From contig CP136065.1 in assembly GCA_032622095.1 (NCBI GenBank), positions 51,827,949 through 51,891,948 on the forward strand: a stretch of 64,000 nt of DNA, given 5' to 3'. Below, one piece after another: positions 47,890 to 57,968 of this stretch. The notes beneath the pieces were generated by a model. That model was given only the letters and a program-made list of their open reading frames with translations, made no database searches and was not told the DNA's origin. Position numbers and translations under genes: made by a program. Position 1 is the stretch's first letter. Each line of letters begins with the position of its first letter. The DNA comes from Siphonodentalium dalli. Its lineage: Eukaryota > Mollusca > Scaphopoda > Gadilida > Siphonodentaliidae.

Positions 47890-48665
47890 ATAGCTCAATT
47901 TGACACGGCCATATTAGCCTTCCTACAATATCCTAAAACAATAAAGCTTCTCAAATCATCGGCATAGTCAATAGAACTTCCACGAACTTGGACATGGACA
48001 TTTGCTAATCGCTCTACATAAGCATGGTCAGACCTATCATCAAATACTGTAATTCTGCATGGAGCCCACATCACAAATACCAAAGCATTGTGTTAGAGAA
48101 ATACAAGGAAAAGCAACGAAACTAGTTCTTCAAATCAAAACTCTATGCTACCGAGACCGAATGATAAGACTCAATCTGATGTCTTTAAAATATCGGAGAT
48201 TTAGAGGAGATCATCTAATCGAGGTATATAAACTGTTGAATGGTCATTACAATATTAATGTCTGTGACCTATTAGAAAGACATTCATCAGGAAGAACAAG
48301 AGGACATAATAAAAAGCACAGATGCCCTTTCTTAACAAGGCCATAGCAAAAATATTTCTTCACGCAGAGGGTGGTAAATAGCTGGAACTCTCTGCCAGAC
48401 TTCGCTGTTGAGGCTCCAACACTCGATCAATTCAAAATATACATAGACTGATTCTTCTAGTATATAAAATACGAGTTCGACGACAATAATTAGTTATTAA
48501 TATGTTCAAGTGACTCACAAGTAAATATCGAATGACGATACATATATTTGTAAACAAACATTGCAAATAATGTTATTGGACGAAAAGTCGCAAGACGTGT
48601 TCCGTATTATGATGATGATGATGAATGATCATGATGATCATGATGATCATGATGATATGATTGAT
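47890..48665 (+). mobile_element. 5'-truncated CR1/RTE-like LINE, degraded, with ATG-rich tail
   Basis: Conceptual reading gives IIGIVNRTSTNLDMDIC, then SLYISMVRPIIKYCNSAWSP, then (in another frame, from 48110) LMSLKYRRFRGDHLIEVYKL and LLERHSSGRTRGHNKK, all characteristic of LINE ORF2 C-termini. At least one stop and one or more frameshifts separate them. The end has a (TGATGA)n/GATCATGATG microsatellite at about 48610-48662, a tail type found in such LINEs. Third LINE family in the window. Confidence 0.7.
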
Positions 48666-48699
48666 AGAACCACTATTATGATGATCGTGTCGTTATTTT

Positions 48700-49066
48700 T
48701 TTAAAATACGTATCAATGGACATATACACACCCGTTCCCTCATTAAAATCAACATATTTCGACCATTTTAGGGGACTTTCGCGAATTCGGGGACCTCCGC
48801 AAATAGGGACCTACCGCAAATTGTCACTGCGATCTGCACCAATTAACGAACCGTGGCTGACTCGGATGTATCCGACTAACCTCTTTAAAATACTTATCAA
48901 TTGAGATATACGCACCTGTTCCCTCATTAAAATCAACATATTTCGACCATTTTAGGGGACTTTCGCAAATTTACCTCCGCAAATAGGGGACCTACTGCAA
49001 ACTGTCACACCGATCAGCACCTAATTAACGAACCGGTGGCTGACTCGGTTGTCTCAGACTACACTC
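48700..49066 (+). repeat. Tandem repeat, two ~175-195 bp units
   Basis: TTTAAAATAC(G/T)TATCAATTGA, GTTCCCTCATTAAAATCAAC, ATATTTCGACCATTTTAGGG and CCGCAAATAGGG recur in both units. A third partial start is at 49067. No ORF is conserved. Confidence 0.8.
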
Positions 49067-49330
49067 TTTAAAACACGTATCAATTGACATATGCATTTTA
49101 CAAATTATATTTTTCATTTCTTCTATTTGTAATTGGCATAGCTTATCACAAACCAAAATCAACGACAATAAACGAAATTGAAATTCCAACTGCACCTTTT
49201 ACTGGATCGGGGTCGCGGTTCAACATTGAATGCGTCCCAAAATAACCGGAAAACCCCATTATCTATAAATAAAACGCCCAGCGAGCCATAGCTATCTAGA
49301 ATCTCTAGGACAGTATACACGCGGCGCGCG

Positions 49331-49603
49331 TAATAATTTAAACTGGTGAATTAATGGGGGAATGGAGTTTTGTGAGCGGGATATTTATTTAACTAGCTGC
49401 TGTAGTTCTGGGTTTTTCCAGATCAAATTTGGCTGTGTGATAGCCCTGTCGTACACTTGGGGATTTATTTAAAAAATTAAACACATGACCTATGATTTTT
49501 CATGTATTTTCGTGATCAACTGGTGTCAATCTAGCTGGGTAAACATCACTGGTATGTACTGCAGGCTTCAATTCAGTGAATTTGGCCGAAACGTTAACAC
49601 TGT
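49331..49603 (+). repeat. Dispersed repeat G, copy 1
   Basis: ATTTAAACTGGTGAATTA, then AAATTTGGCTGTG...TAGCCCTGTCGTACACTTGG and CGTGATCAACTGGTGTCAAT up to GCCGAAACGTTAACACTGT. Copy 2 at 50479-50691 lacks ~70 bp found here. A short peptide frame is similar in both but differs in length and end. Confidence 0.8.
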
Positions 49604-49734
49604 TGCCTATGGTAAACCATTTAGTTCAGTGATTCCTATAAGAAAAAAATTAATTTTACGAAATTTCACGTCTCTCTCGCCATGATAAGTTGTTAATTTC
49701 ATATTTTCTTATTTACGAATGATAATGGCGACAT

Positions 49735-49821
49735 TTTGGACAGATTTAAAGAAGAAACTCATGGATTCGCCGACAGATAGTCAAGAAAGTGATAAATCTG
49801 GGAGTTTTGCATGGACATCAG
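49735..49821 (+). CDS. Speculative first coding exon
   Basis: ATGGCGACATTTTGGACAGA opens a frame reading MATFWTDLKKKLMDSPTDSQ and continuing to WTS, ending at CATCAG/GTACCA, a usable splice donor. The peptide is charged, unlike the surrounding repeats. No homology recognised and no next exon found. Beyond it lie a C12 tract (49851-49862) and AT-rich sequence. Confidence 0.25.
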
Positions 49822-50478
49822 GTACCATTAGGGGGTCAGGGTGTCTAAAGCCCCCCCCCCCCACAAATTTGAGGAGTGTTTCATGCCTGAGGCTTTGTCT
49901 AATGTTGTATCATTATGTTTAGATATTTCAATTGACTTATGGTTGCTTCATATTGCTATTAAAGTATTTTTAATTTTAATTTTCTGTCAATTTTGGTAAA
50001 TATTTATTATAAATTGCCAAATTTTGCATGAAAAGGGTTAAAGTTGGATAAAATATCCCTCTCAAAATGTATATTAACATTTCGTCTTCAATTTAGTAAT
50101 ATTATGGTGTATAAGGGCATATTTCAGTTGTACGAGATGCATCAGCTAATAAAATTGAGAGAAAAAAAATCTAAATTTTTTGACGATTGATACTAATTTT
50201 CAGGATGCCTCATATTGAAAACATAAACCACTACTGCCCGATATAATCCATTTATGGTTTCAGTAAGGTCTATATTTGGATAAAATATTATAAGAAACGC
50301 TGTGTATTACACATATACATATATATAGGAATCAAGGAGCTAAATGTGTTCCAGAGTCGGGGAGCGAGTACACCGTGGCATGCTGAAGGTGAAGGTAACT
50401 GAAGAATGACCTTCACCTGATAAATGAGACACGTTATTGAAGGATGACATCGCGTTTAATTGATTTGTACATCATATC

Positions 50479-50691
50479 TAAATAATTTAAACTGGTGAAT
50501 TATTGGGTACAAATTTGGCTGTGGGATAGCCCTGTCGTACACTTGGGGATTTATTTTGAAAAGTAAACACATGACCTATGAATTTTCTTGTATTTTCGTG
50601 ATCAACTGGTGTCAATCTAGCTGGGTAAACATCACTGGTATGGCCTGCAGGCTTCAATCCGGTGAATTTTTGGCCGAAACGTTAACACTGT
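50479..50691 (+). repeat. Dispersed repeat G, copy 2
   Basis: See copy 1 at 49331. Immediately upstream (50335-50470) is a copy of the 46607 repeat and GGATGACATCGCGTTTA, so several repeat pieces travel together. A C14 tract (50724-50737) follows. Confidence 0.8.
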
Positions 50692-50964
50692 CTAGTCCGG
50701 GTGCTAATAGGGGTTCCCTTGCACCCCCCCCCCCCCCTGGGACTTAACTTCACCCCACTCATTTTGTTCCTTATTATGTCCTTCAACTTTTAAGCAATGT
50801 TAACAAGAAAAAAAAGTGGCCGTGTAGACTCCAGACAAGATGGCGTCCATCATGGCCGCCGTTTTTCAGCCCAGACCCTAAGTCAGTTTTATGCAAATTA
50901 TAGCGGGAAAATCTTGTAAAATGCATACAAATTGATATATTTTCGTGAAGCTGAGACATAATGA

Positions 50965-51561
50965 CACATTTTATCATTTATTATCATTTTGTCTTACATT
51001 CTTCAACAATTTTTTATCATGTTTTTCTTACATTCTTTATAAATTTTAATCATTTATTCTTACATTCTTTATCAATTTTTATCATTTGTTATCATTATTT
51101 CTTACATTCTTTAACAATTTTTTTTAATTTTGTTAAATCTTTTCTTACATTCTTTAACAATTATAAAAAATAATATAAAATTTGTAAGGCCAATGCATTC
51201 TCTTATATATGCGAGACGACCTACAGTCGACTCGCATATATAAGAGAATGCATTGGCACATGGTTTTCGCAAAAATTCAGGAAGATCCCTCACGAAAGGG
51301 TTAATAGCAAGGGTGCTTATACCTAAGGCAGGTGAATGACGTCATATAGTTTTTTTCTATATCCATCAGTGATTTTTCAAGATCGCGGGTACAGATTTTG
51401 GAGAAATTGTCACGTGACTTACGGTTAGAAACCGTGTGGAGATTGCAAAAACACGGAATTGGAAATGAAGCGTCGCGATAAAAATGAAAGTAACTTCTTC
51501 ACAACTTACTAAGAATTCACATGTGATTTAAGTGTATTAATTTCATTTAGACCAATTTCGT
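50965..51561. repeat. Partial P4-type element plus block D, copy 2
   Basis: Same order as 38515-39085: minisatellite spacer, a hairpin (51189-51257), GGTTTTCGCAAAAATTCAGG, AAGGGTTAA (about 51302), then the promoter-like block D with GACGTCAT and CACGTGACTT. The other P end is missing. It ends at CCAATTTCGTT, after which the copies have unrelated sequence (here GGCAGCTTAATG). Confidence 0.8.
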
Positions 51562-52479
51562 TGGCAGCTTAATGAAAACGAAAAATGAAGAAGTCATGAC
51601 GATAATCCAGACAAGATTTTACAATCCACGACACGCCTTGTCAATTTGGAACGTCGTTTCCGTCGTGACCACTGATGATGTTACATAAATTATTCTTAAC
51701 GTTATGTCGCCGAAAAAGGTAAATTTGAGGCACACCATGTGTGGTTGCTCCACTATGTGTCACATACGATTCATATTATCATTCTTAGTAGAATAATCGA
51801 ACAGCCACGATGTAATTCTTGCAGGATAACTGAAAATCTAATTACTGAATTCTCGTCTACCGACGAAGCCCGTCGGAGACAATTGATTGCTCGATTGACG
51901 TTTAACGTCGTTTCAGCCGCCAGGTCACATCACGACTATACATGTACGAATGGAAACATGTAGTGAAAAAACTATTGTAGCGAAGTAACTCTATATAAAC
52001 CAGACTGTAGATGAGACTAAGCAATAAACAATTTACAAATAAAAGCACACAGGAGGAAAAGATTTCGGCTTGGGGTCAGATATGTATTCAAGAACTAACT
52101 ATGGTGTGCAGACGTATACTCAGAGTATGTATAATATAATTCATGCACCTGACGTGAGCATTTTTCAATGCATCATGTTGAAAGTCGGGTGGGTGACAAC
52201 GAATGCGTCCCTCGCGCAACCAGCAGGTTCAGCTAACAAACATTGGTTTGTCTCTTTCAAACACAAAAGTTTCTCTCGGCGCACCGTGTTGAACTTTTCT
52301 AACTCGACATCAACCTCTGTTTCTGAGAGTCAAAAGGTTCAACGTGAGTAGACTGTTTTTGAGCAACTGGTTCGACTTGAATATATTATTTTTGGAGAAA
52401 CTTCTAAGATTGAGTAGATGTGTCCGTGGCCTCTGACACAGGTTCTGGAATAGAATCAAGATCGGTTTCTTTCACTGGA
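51562..52479. other. Intergenic stretch, no gene recognised
   Basis: A piece of the GATTGCTCGATTGACGTTTA repeat near 51885. The lower part (about 52330-52480) may be further degraded sequence of the minus-strand LINE that follows. Confidence 0.4.
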
Positions 52480-53225
52480 GTTGATAGTGATACACTGAAC
52501 CATTGTTCTAACTATCCGCCCGAGTGCTGACATCAACATATTGCCTTGTAGAGACAACCACAGAGAAAGCGTCTAGCTGACAATCGATGTCAAGCAATTA
52601 TCTGAATATCTGGGTACTAAACTTGTTTTCAGTCTTAATGTTCTATATATTGAATTCACAGTCCCAAAAGGGACATGGACGATCCATTGCAGATCGCACT
52701 GAGACGGTTTGTACCCTTTTTTGATTGTGCACAATTGTGTTTTCATGGCCTGGGATAGAACACCGTGCGCATGTCCTTGTTCTTGCAATTCTCTTGGCAA
52801 TGTCCAAACATATGATACTTAAAACACCACAAATTGGTGGTACAAATTTAGGCAGTTTCCTGTATCCAATCTTCAACTCTGGTTGGGGTTGAGACCGACT
52901 GGAGGTCAGAATATAGTTTTTACCATAAATTGTGTTAGACATTCTATAAACAATTGTTATTGCCTGTGTAGCCTGATCACCCAATATCTCAGACTCAGAC
53001 GAATCAAATATATCGAAGGTTCACAACATGTTGCTATTCAGTGTCTTGCGATGAGTAACCAACACAGATATTTGTGCAAGATATACCAACTAAAGAGTGA
53101 CAAACTGAACTTTCTTTGAACATTTAATCAGGAGCGAGCCATACACTGGCCCAGTCCTGAATGCCTTGACTGATAGCAATTGTTCAACAATGCTTTTCAA
53201 CGTCTTGTCGGGTTTCTTAACATTA
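52480..53225 (-). pseudogene. Degraded LINE ORF1 (gag-like, zinc-knuckle) on the minus strand
   Basis: Read from 53225 downward: VKAFRTGPVYGSLLIKCSKK, then SSESEILGDQATQAITIVYR, YGKNYILTSSRSQPQPELKI, TCARCSIPGHENT, RPCPFWDCEF. This order (conserved N-terminal fold, 'QGVTxVxRI'-like segment, C-x2-C-x4-H knuckle, CPxW) is that of ORF1 gag-like proteins of Jockey/CR1-type LINEs, which package element RNA. Several stops and frame changes show it is dead. The first knuckle has lost its cysteines. No ORF2 was found downstream on the same strand, so only the ORF1 part remains. Confidence 0.65.
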
Positions 53226-53653
53226 TCTTATAAAAACTAAGAACCAAGTACTGAGTATATATCTAAGCATCATTGGGGCTTAACAAGTCGTCATTCATAC
53301 GGCGAATACAACTAGCACAACAGACGCCGCGGACCTGCCCTTCTAATTATGGTCGGGCCAAAGACTGACACGTGGATGAAGCGGTGACCCGTTTAGCCAC
53401 AGCATATAAAAGCATTATGGTACCTTCATGCAATGTGATACGTGAGAGCAGTTCTAGATTCAACACTGAAGGTCTCATCAATGATAAATACGAAATTCAG
53501 TGACACACCAGACGATAGAAACACGCACGAATAACATAAAACAAAACTGCAAACGTCAGAAAAACAATACAACATATCTGAAACATATCGGAGGGTCGAC
53601 TCAACCACCTGTCATAAATATATGTAGGACCGAAGTGGGCCATGAGCTAAGCC
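53226..53653. other. Left flank of the LTR element
   Basis: No gene recognised. CCACAGCATATAAAAGC (about 53398) contains a TATA-like element. Nothing more can be supported. Confidence 0.35.
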
Positions 53654-53657
53654 GTGT

Positions 53658-54490
53658 TGTGCCAAGACAACCCCAGGGACATAACTTTCAACCCGGGAAG
53701 AAGACAGGCAATCTCTAAGTCAGAGGGGCGCTCGATTACCACACATATCAGCGCCGCTGTTGACCACATCTAGATCGCAAATACTGGGCACCAAAACGAA
53801 TTAGCGAGCGTCCATGCAATAATCATCCCCGACACATACATAGGAAATTTGGGGAGTAAACAGAACGATCTTGAGGATTAGCGAGACCAGATGTCTCGCC
53901 TAGAAAAGCTACCGAAACCTAACGCAGCGTGATGGATAAGGAGAAGAGTCTATAGGACGCATAGGGAGATGACGATCGCCCGATTACCCTAGGTACGCCT
54001 GGAACCGATTCGCCGTGAAGATGCACCGGGCCGTCATTAACGCCCTCTGTGTATTTAGTAAGAAGAAAGCCGACACCGATAACCAGTTCTAACAAACAAC
54101 CACAGCGATCACCAAGAAGCCTCGGACGCGTAGAAGAGCAGTGTGGAGCAATGGACGAAAATACAAGGTAAACATTATGCTCTTGTATTTCTAACAACGT
54201 CCCACTGATGCGCCGACGGAAGAAGAAGAGCAGACGACAGGAAGATAAACTCAACCGGAACTCAACCGAGTAGAAGAAGAGCAGACGACAGGAAGACAAA
54301 CTCAACCGGAACTCAACCGAGTAGAAGACGAGCAGACACACCCAACCTATGAAGACGGAAGAAGACCCTAAACCAAGGAGACGACAGGAAGAGAAACCCA
54401 GATGCCGATGATTGAACATTGACTTTGTTGTAAATAAATAATCAAACCGTTCTGATAGCCTTAAGAGTTATATGTACCCGTATTGGCACA
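53658..54490 (+). repeat. 5' LTR (833 bp)
   Basis: TGTGCCAAGACAACCCCAGG to CCGTATTGGCACA. It differs from the 3' LTR by about five substitutions and two small indels (4 and 3 bp). A tandem repeat of ~51 bp (GAAGAAGAGCAGACGACAGG...) has two full copies and a partial third at about 54224-54345. AAATAAATAATC (54433) may be the polyadenylation signal near the R/U5 part. A 166-codon minus ORF here merely reads the tandem repeat. Confidence 0.9.
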
Positions 54491-54501
54491 TATCTCTTAA
54501 C

Positions 54502-54519
54502 TGGTGCCTTCGAGCCAGC
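54502..54519 (+). other. Putative primer-binding site
   Basis: TGGTGCCTTCGAGCCAGC lies 11 bases after the 5' LTR. TGG matches the complement of a tRNA CCA end, as a PBS should. The tRNA was not identified. The distance from the LTR is longer than usual, so confidence is moderate. Confidence 0.45.
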
Positions 54520-54695
54520 ATCTGAACGCTAATCACAGACACAACGTGAAGCCAGAAGAGGAACAGTGTGAACAGAAACAGTGTGGGAAAATTCGCAAAA
54601 CGTGAGTCTAATTGTTTATTATCATAAAGGCTACCCAACAATCAATTGGTGTTCTCGCCCCATTAACAGAGTCTATCAATTCTCAAATTGCTGCA

Positions 54696-55709
54696 ATGGC
54701 CATGACTACGGTGACACAGGTAGTGACGTCATTTGACGGGGACCCCACGAAATACCACGGGTGGGTCAAGTCGATAGAAAAATGCGCGATCCTATCCGGC
54801 GCTAACGAAGCAAAGAAGCCCTATATGGCATTCCAGAGCGCCACGGGCCCCGTTTCAGATTTTTTACAAACATATTTGGCCACGAATCCTAACGCCACGT
54901 GGCAAGACACAAAAACCGAATTATCTAGTCGATTTGCCGAGATAAATGACAATCAATTCGCCTTTTCGATGCTAAGAAAAATCAAGCAAAAACAAAACGA
55001 AAATTTACATGTGCTTGCCGAACGAATTTTGGAGATCGCGACGGTGGCATACCGAGATCAAACCGGTGGGATCAACGCGGTTGAAGGCCAACTCGTAGGG
55101 TTTTATATTGACGCTTTAAGAAGCGACAGTTTGAAAATGAAGTTGATCAGAGATGCGCCGAAGACACTAAAATTGGCAGCCGAAATCGCCATGCGGGAAA
55201 TGGGGATCCGACGGATATTCAACCTACGAACGGGCCGCGAAAATTACAACGAAACCGAACCGGAAGCAATGGAAATCGATAGTTTCAGAAACAAAAACGC
55301 GAGAGCAACCTGCGATATATACGCACGCGATAACCACACGACCCGAGAACACCGATCACGCCCGAGACAGGTGCATGTCGAAGCGGTGGTTAAACCACGA
55401 ACAGTCGAATGTTGGACGTGTCAAGGTGACCATTTCGCTCGCGACTGCCCCTTTAAGACCGAAAACCGAAGGCACGTATCTTGCTGGGTTTGCGAAGGTA
55501 ATCACTTGGCTAGAAATTGCCCCTCTAAATCCGGAGATTCGAAGCAAAAGCAATGGAACGCGCCAGTAACGCCACCTAGGGGAATCCGCCGAGATCAGCC
55601 GAACCGATCACGTGACCTATCCCATGATACACCGCGTCACAGCCGGAGATATCCGACATTAAACGAACCACCACGACTAATGACCCCGCCCACATACGCA
55701 AAAAACTAA
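54696..55709 (+). CDS. gag: Gag (capsid and two zinc knuckles)
   Basis: The frame is open from 54612, but that codon is TTG; the first ATG is at 54696, giving 337 residues. An N-terminal retrotransposon-capsid domain (FDGDPTKYHGWVKSIEK, WQDTKTELSSRFAEI, LRKIKQKQNENLHVLAERI) is followed by a basic linker. Two knuckles follow: CWTCQGDHFARDC and CWVCEGNHLARNC. Both have spacing C-x2-C-x3-H-x4-C, one residue shorter than the usual x4. Gag assembles particles around element RNA. The ORF ends in GCA AAA AAC TAA, where a -1 shift can extend it into protease. The intact frame suggests selection or youth. Confidence 0.85.
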   Translation: MAMTTVTQVVTSFDGDPTKYHGWVKSIEKCAILSGANEAKKPYMAFQSATGPVSDFLQTYLATNPNATWQDTKTELSSRFAEINDNQFAFSMLRKIKQKQNENLHVLAERILEIATVAYRDQTGGINAVEGQLVGFYIDALRSDSLKMKLIRDAPKTLKLAAEIAMREMGIRRIFNLRTGRENYNETEPEAMEIDSFRNKNARATCDIYARDNHTTREHRSRPRQVHVEAVVKPRTVECWTCQGDHFARDCPFKTENRRHVSCWVCEGNHLARNCPSKSGDSKQKQWNAPVTPPRGIRRDQPNRSRDLSHDTPRHSRRYPTLNEPPRLMTPPTYAKN

Positions 55710-55742
55710 GGAATCCTCTCATTGAGGCCACATGTGAGAGGA
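55700..55742 (+). promoter_or_regulatory. Programmed -1 ribosomal frameshift signal
   Basis: The slippery heptamer A AAA AAC (55700-55706) is in the correct phase of gag, directly before the TAA stop. After an 8-base spacer, TCCTCTCA (55714-55721) pairs with TGAGAGGA (55735-55742), an 8 bp stem with a 13-base loop. The protease frame is -1 to gag and open from before the heptamer. A AAA AAC is a known efficient retroviral-type shift site. Confidence 0.8.
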
Positions 55743-57283
55743 AATTTAGTATCAACATTGTGGGGAATCCCAGCTCGTGTTTAGTTAGAATAGGTAAAAA
55801 TAAATATCGCTCATTAGTGGATAGTGGAGCGGAAGTATCATTGATTCACAAACGCGTCTATGACGCATTACAGTTCCGACCAAAACTAACTAGGGAACAC
55901 ATCAACCTTAGCTCCGTGAATGGGAAGTCACTGGGCGTACTTGGTAGCGTGGAACTAACCTTCAGAATGGCGAAACTAAAATTAACCCACAAATTTTATG
56001 TGGTGAATGAGATGACCCGGAATATGATCTTAGCGAGGGACTGGTTGACCTCTCGGGGGGTCAGACTATATTATGACCTGGGATGCCTCAAGGTTAGTGA
56101 CGTGTATGTCCCCTTGGAAGCAGATGCGCATATCGCTTCCCTTCTGCGATTAACCAGCAAAGTTAGTTTAAAGCCCCGAACATCGACTTTATGTATGGGA
56201 AAATCAAAAAACTTAGCTTCTCTTCGCAAGTCGACATTAGTAGAGGTGGCCCAAATCGAGAAAGGTTACCTAGCATCAAAACCCGGTTTGGAGGTAAGGA
56301 AGTCGATTTCGGAACTATGTAAAAGACATCAAGTCCCATTGCTACTTGTGAACAACACTAATAAAACCGTTTATCTACGGCGCGGCAGTGTAGTTGGAAA
56401 ATCAGTCACGTATGGACGAAGACGCGATCGTGCTGGGAAAGGTTATTGTCAAATAACATTACAGCAACAGCCTAAATCATTTATGATGGTACACAAACAC
56501 GTGAAACAGGCGAAACGCCAACAAGCAGCGAAATTTAACAAAAAGGCCACAGACACCAAATTCGAGATTGGCGAGGCCGTCTATGTTAAGAATCACTTAC
56601 GAAAAAGCAAACTTGAAAGTAAATGGAAACCCTACTTCCGCATAACCAAGCAAATAACGCCCGTTACTTTCGAGTTAAGGAATCAATTGACTGGGAAAGC
56701 CACACAATCCCACGCTGAACATATGCGCAAGGCCAACCTTGAATGGGAAATCCCCAAAACTGACAACAACAAGCGTGCTCAAACGTATGTTGTTCCCCCC
56801 GAAGACGAAGATAGCGACGTTCCTGCCCCTAACCCTGTGGGTGGGTCTTCTGGCGATGAAACGGAAGCATTACCAGATGATGTAATCGCTCGATATCGGA
56901 GACAATGTTCGGACTCCGATGACGAAGATGTCCCTTTAAGCGAGCTTAAGATGCGCTTACAGCGTAGAAAAGCGCGACTCGCACGCTCGGAGCCGCTACA
57001 AAACCCTGACTCGTCCATGGACGAGAGACCAGAGCCGAGTGCCAAGGCACGACGCGCTCCAGCGCCTCGTCGACACGGGCGCAAAGTAACAAAGATGTTT
57101 ACGAGTGATGACAGCTCAGAGGATGAGTTAATGGAAGTGGCCGCCATTGAACAAACCCCTCGTGAATGTAAGCCCGTACCGGCCCCACGCAAGTGTAAGC
57201 TGCTCATGAATGGAGCGCTTAGTGACATAAGAACCAAGCAATCATTTAAAAACCTGTTGTACTCAATGGCAGCAGTGATGTAA
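55706..57283 (+). CDS. pol: Protease fused to integrase C-terminal domain (polymerase region missing)
   Basis: There is no good start codon; expression is expected by the -1 shift. Aspartic protease: SLVDSGAEVSLI (catalytic DSG) near 55818, and MILARDWL where most relatives have ILGxD. Protease-like sequence ends near residue 200. After VVGKSVTYGRRR (about 56410) the frame passes without a stop into KRQQAAKFNKKATDTKFEIG, KWKPYFRITKQ (GPY/F-like) and AEHMRKA, the integrase C-terminal domain. The whole RT, RNase H and integrase DDE core (normally ~2.5-3 kb) is absent. A long acidic/basic tail follows (DSDDEDVPLSEL, RRAPAPRRHGRK). A deletion that keeps frame is notable: the product could be Gag-Pro able to process particles. 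Confidence 0.8.
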   Translation, partial: LRNPLIEATCERKFSINIVGNPSSCLVRIGKNKYRSLVDSGAEVSLIHKRVYDALQFRPKLTREHINLSSVNGKSLGVLGSVELTFRMAKLKLTHKFYVVNEMTRNMILARDWLTSRGVRLYYDLGCLKVSDVYVPLEADAHIASLLRLTSKVSLKPRTSTLCMGKSKNLASLRKSTLVEVAQIEKGYLASKPGLEVRKSISELCKRHQVPLLLVNNTNKTVYLRRGSVVGKSVTYGRRRDRAGKGYCQITLQQQPKSFMMVHKHVKQAKRQQAAKFNKKATDTKFEIGEAVYVKNHLRKSKLESKWKPYFRITKQITPVTFELRNQLTGKATQSHAEHMRKANLEWEIPKTDNNKRAQTYVVPPEDEDSDVPAPNPVGGSSGDETEALPDDVIARYRRQCSDSDDEDVPLSELKMRLQRRKARLARSEPLQNPDSSMDERPEPSAKARRAPAPRRHGRKVTKMFTSDDSSEDELMEVAAIEQTPRECKPVPAPRKCKLLMNGALSDIRTKQSFKNLLYSMAAVM

Positions 57284-57677
57284 ATAATAATGAAACGCCC
57301 GAACTATTTACCTGGATTTCATTTCGGAATGAATGAGACCCCACTTTTAACTGTCTTATTGATGACTGATGAGTCTAACCTGGCTTCGTAAATGTTGAAA
57401 ATAGTTAGCCCGACGCCCCAGACCGAATCACGAATAAATAGTCATGTTCGGATCAATGACAGGTCGCGCGCCCCATGAAACCCGGCACGTGCGCATGGCG
57501 ATTTAATAAATAAAGCTTTGAACTTTACAATCACGCGCCGAGAGATAACGAGCACCGCGCCGACGTGCACGCCGCCACCCTTAGGGTTACTACGTTTGAG
57601 CGCACCCCGCTCAAATAAACACGATCGAAAATATGCTCACGACTGACTTAGTGAACGAAAAAGTATTACCCCAATGA

Positions 57678-57968
57678 ATGGTAGAGATGGCCAGGGTGGT
57701 ATTTTGCCCTAGTAACGTAGTTACAGTAGTAATTTTCATTATCTTGACCCACCGATTCTGGTGGAAATTTGTTAAACGACATTTACCAAGGTTAGCCATT
57801 ATGTATAATACGCAGTTAGACCAGCGACCTGAGGATATCCCGAATGCCGTGTTCGAAGAGCCCATAGACGAAACAATGGAGACGGATGCACCAAAGCCGT
57901 CTGCGCTATTCCGGGACAACAATCAGGAACGCCTACATGTATATCCAATTATAGCCGTCAGAGGCTGA
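57678..57968 (+). CDS. Accessory ORF3: small membrane protein, env-tail-like
   Basis: ATG at 57678, 96 codons. A short N-terminus is followed by a hydrophobic segment (NVVTVVIFIILTH, residues ~14-26), then a basic patch (RFWWKFVKRHLPR) and an acidic soluble tail. The basic patch after the membrane segment predicts a cytoplasmic tail. It lies where env is found in Gypsy-type retroviruses, so it may be the remaining membrane anchor and tail of an envelope protein, or an unrelated accessory protein. No homology recognised. The region 57284-57677 before it has no recognised ORF. Confidence 0.4.
   Translation: MVEMARVVFCPSNVVTVVIFIILTHRFWWKFVKRHLPRLAIMYNTQLDQRPEDIPNAVFEEPIDETMETDAPKPSALFRDNNQERLHVYPIIAVRG

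Noticed and set aside
3501-51293. Many short ORFs with similar peptides such as GQCILLYMRGDLW or CANAFSYICEST
   Set aside because: They are translations of the two strands of the MITE hairpins. Similarity comes from the DNA palindrome, with no start context or constraint.
53919-54419. 166-codon minus ORF (and its 128-codon partner at 59128-59514)
   Set aside because: Lies antisense in the LTRs and mostly reads the ~51 bp tandem repeat (SCRLLFFYSVEFRLSLSS). No independent support.
54501-54519. CTGGTGCCTTCGAGCCAG considered as part of a tRNA gene
   Set aside because: No cloverleaf around it. Its position after the 5' LTR fits a primer-binding site better.
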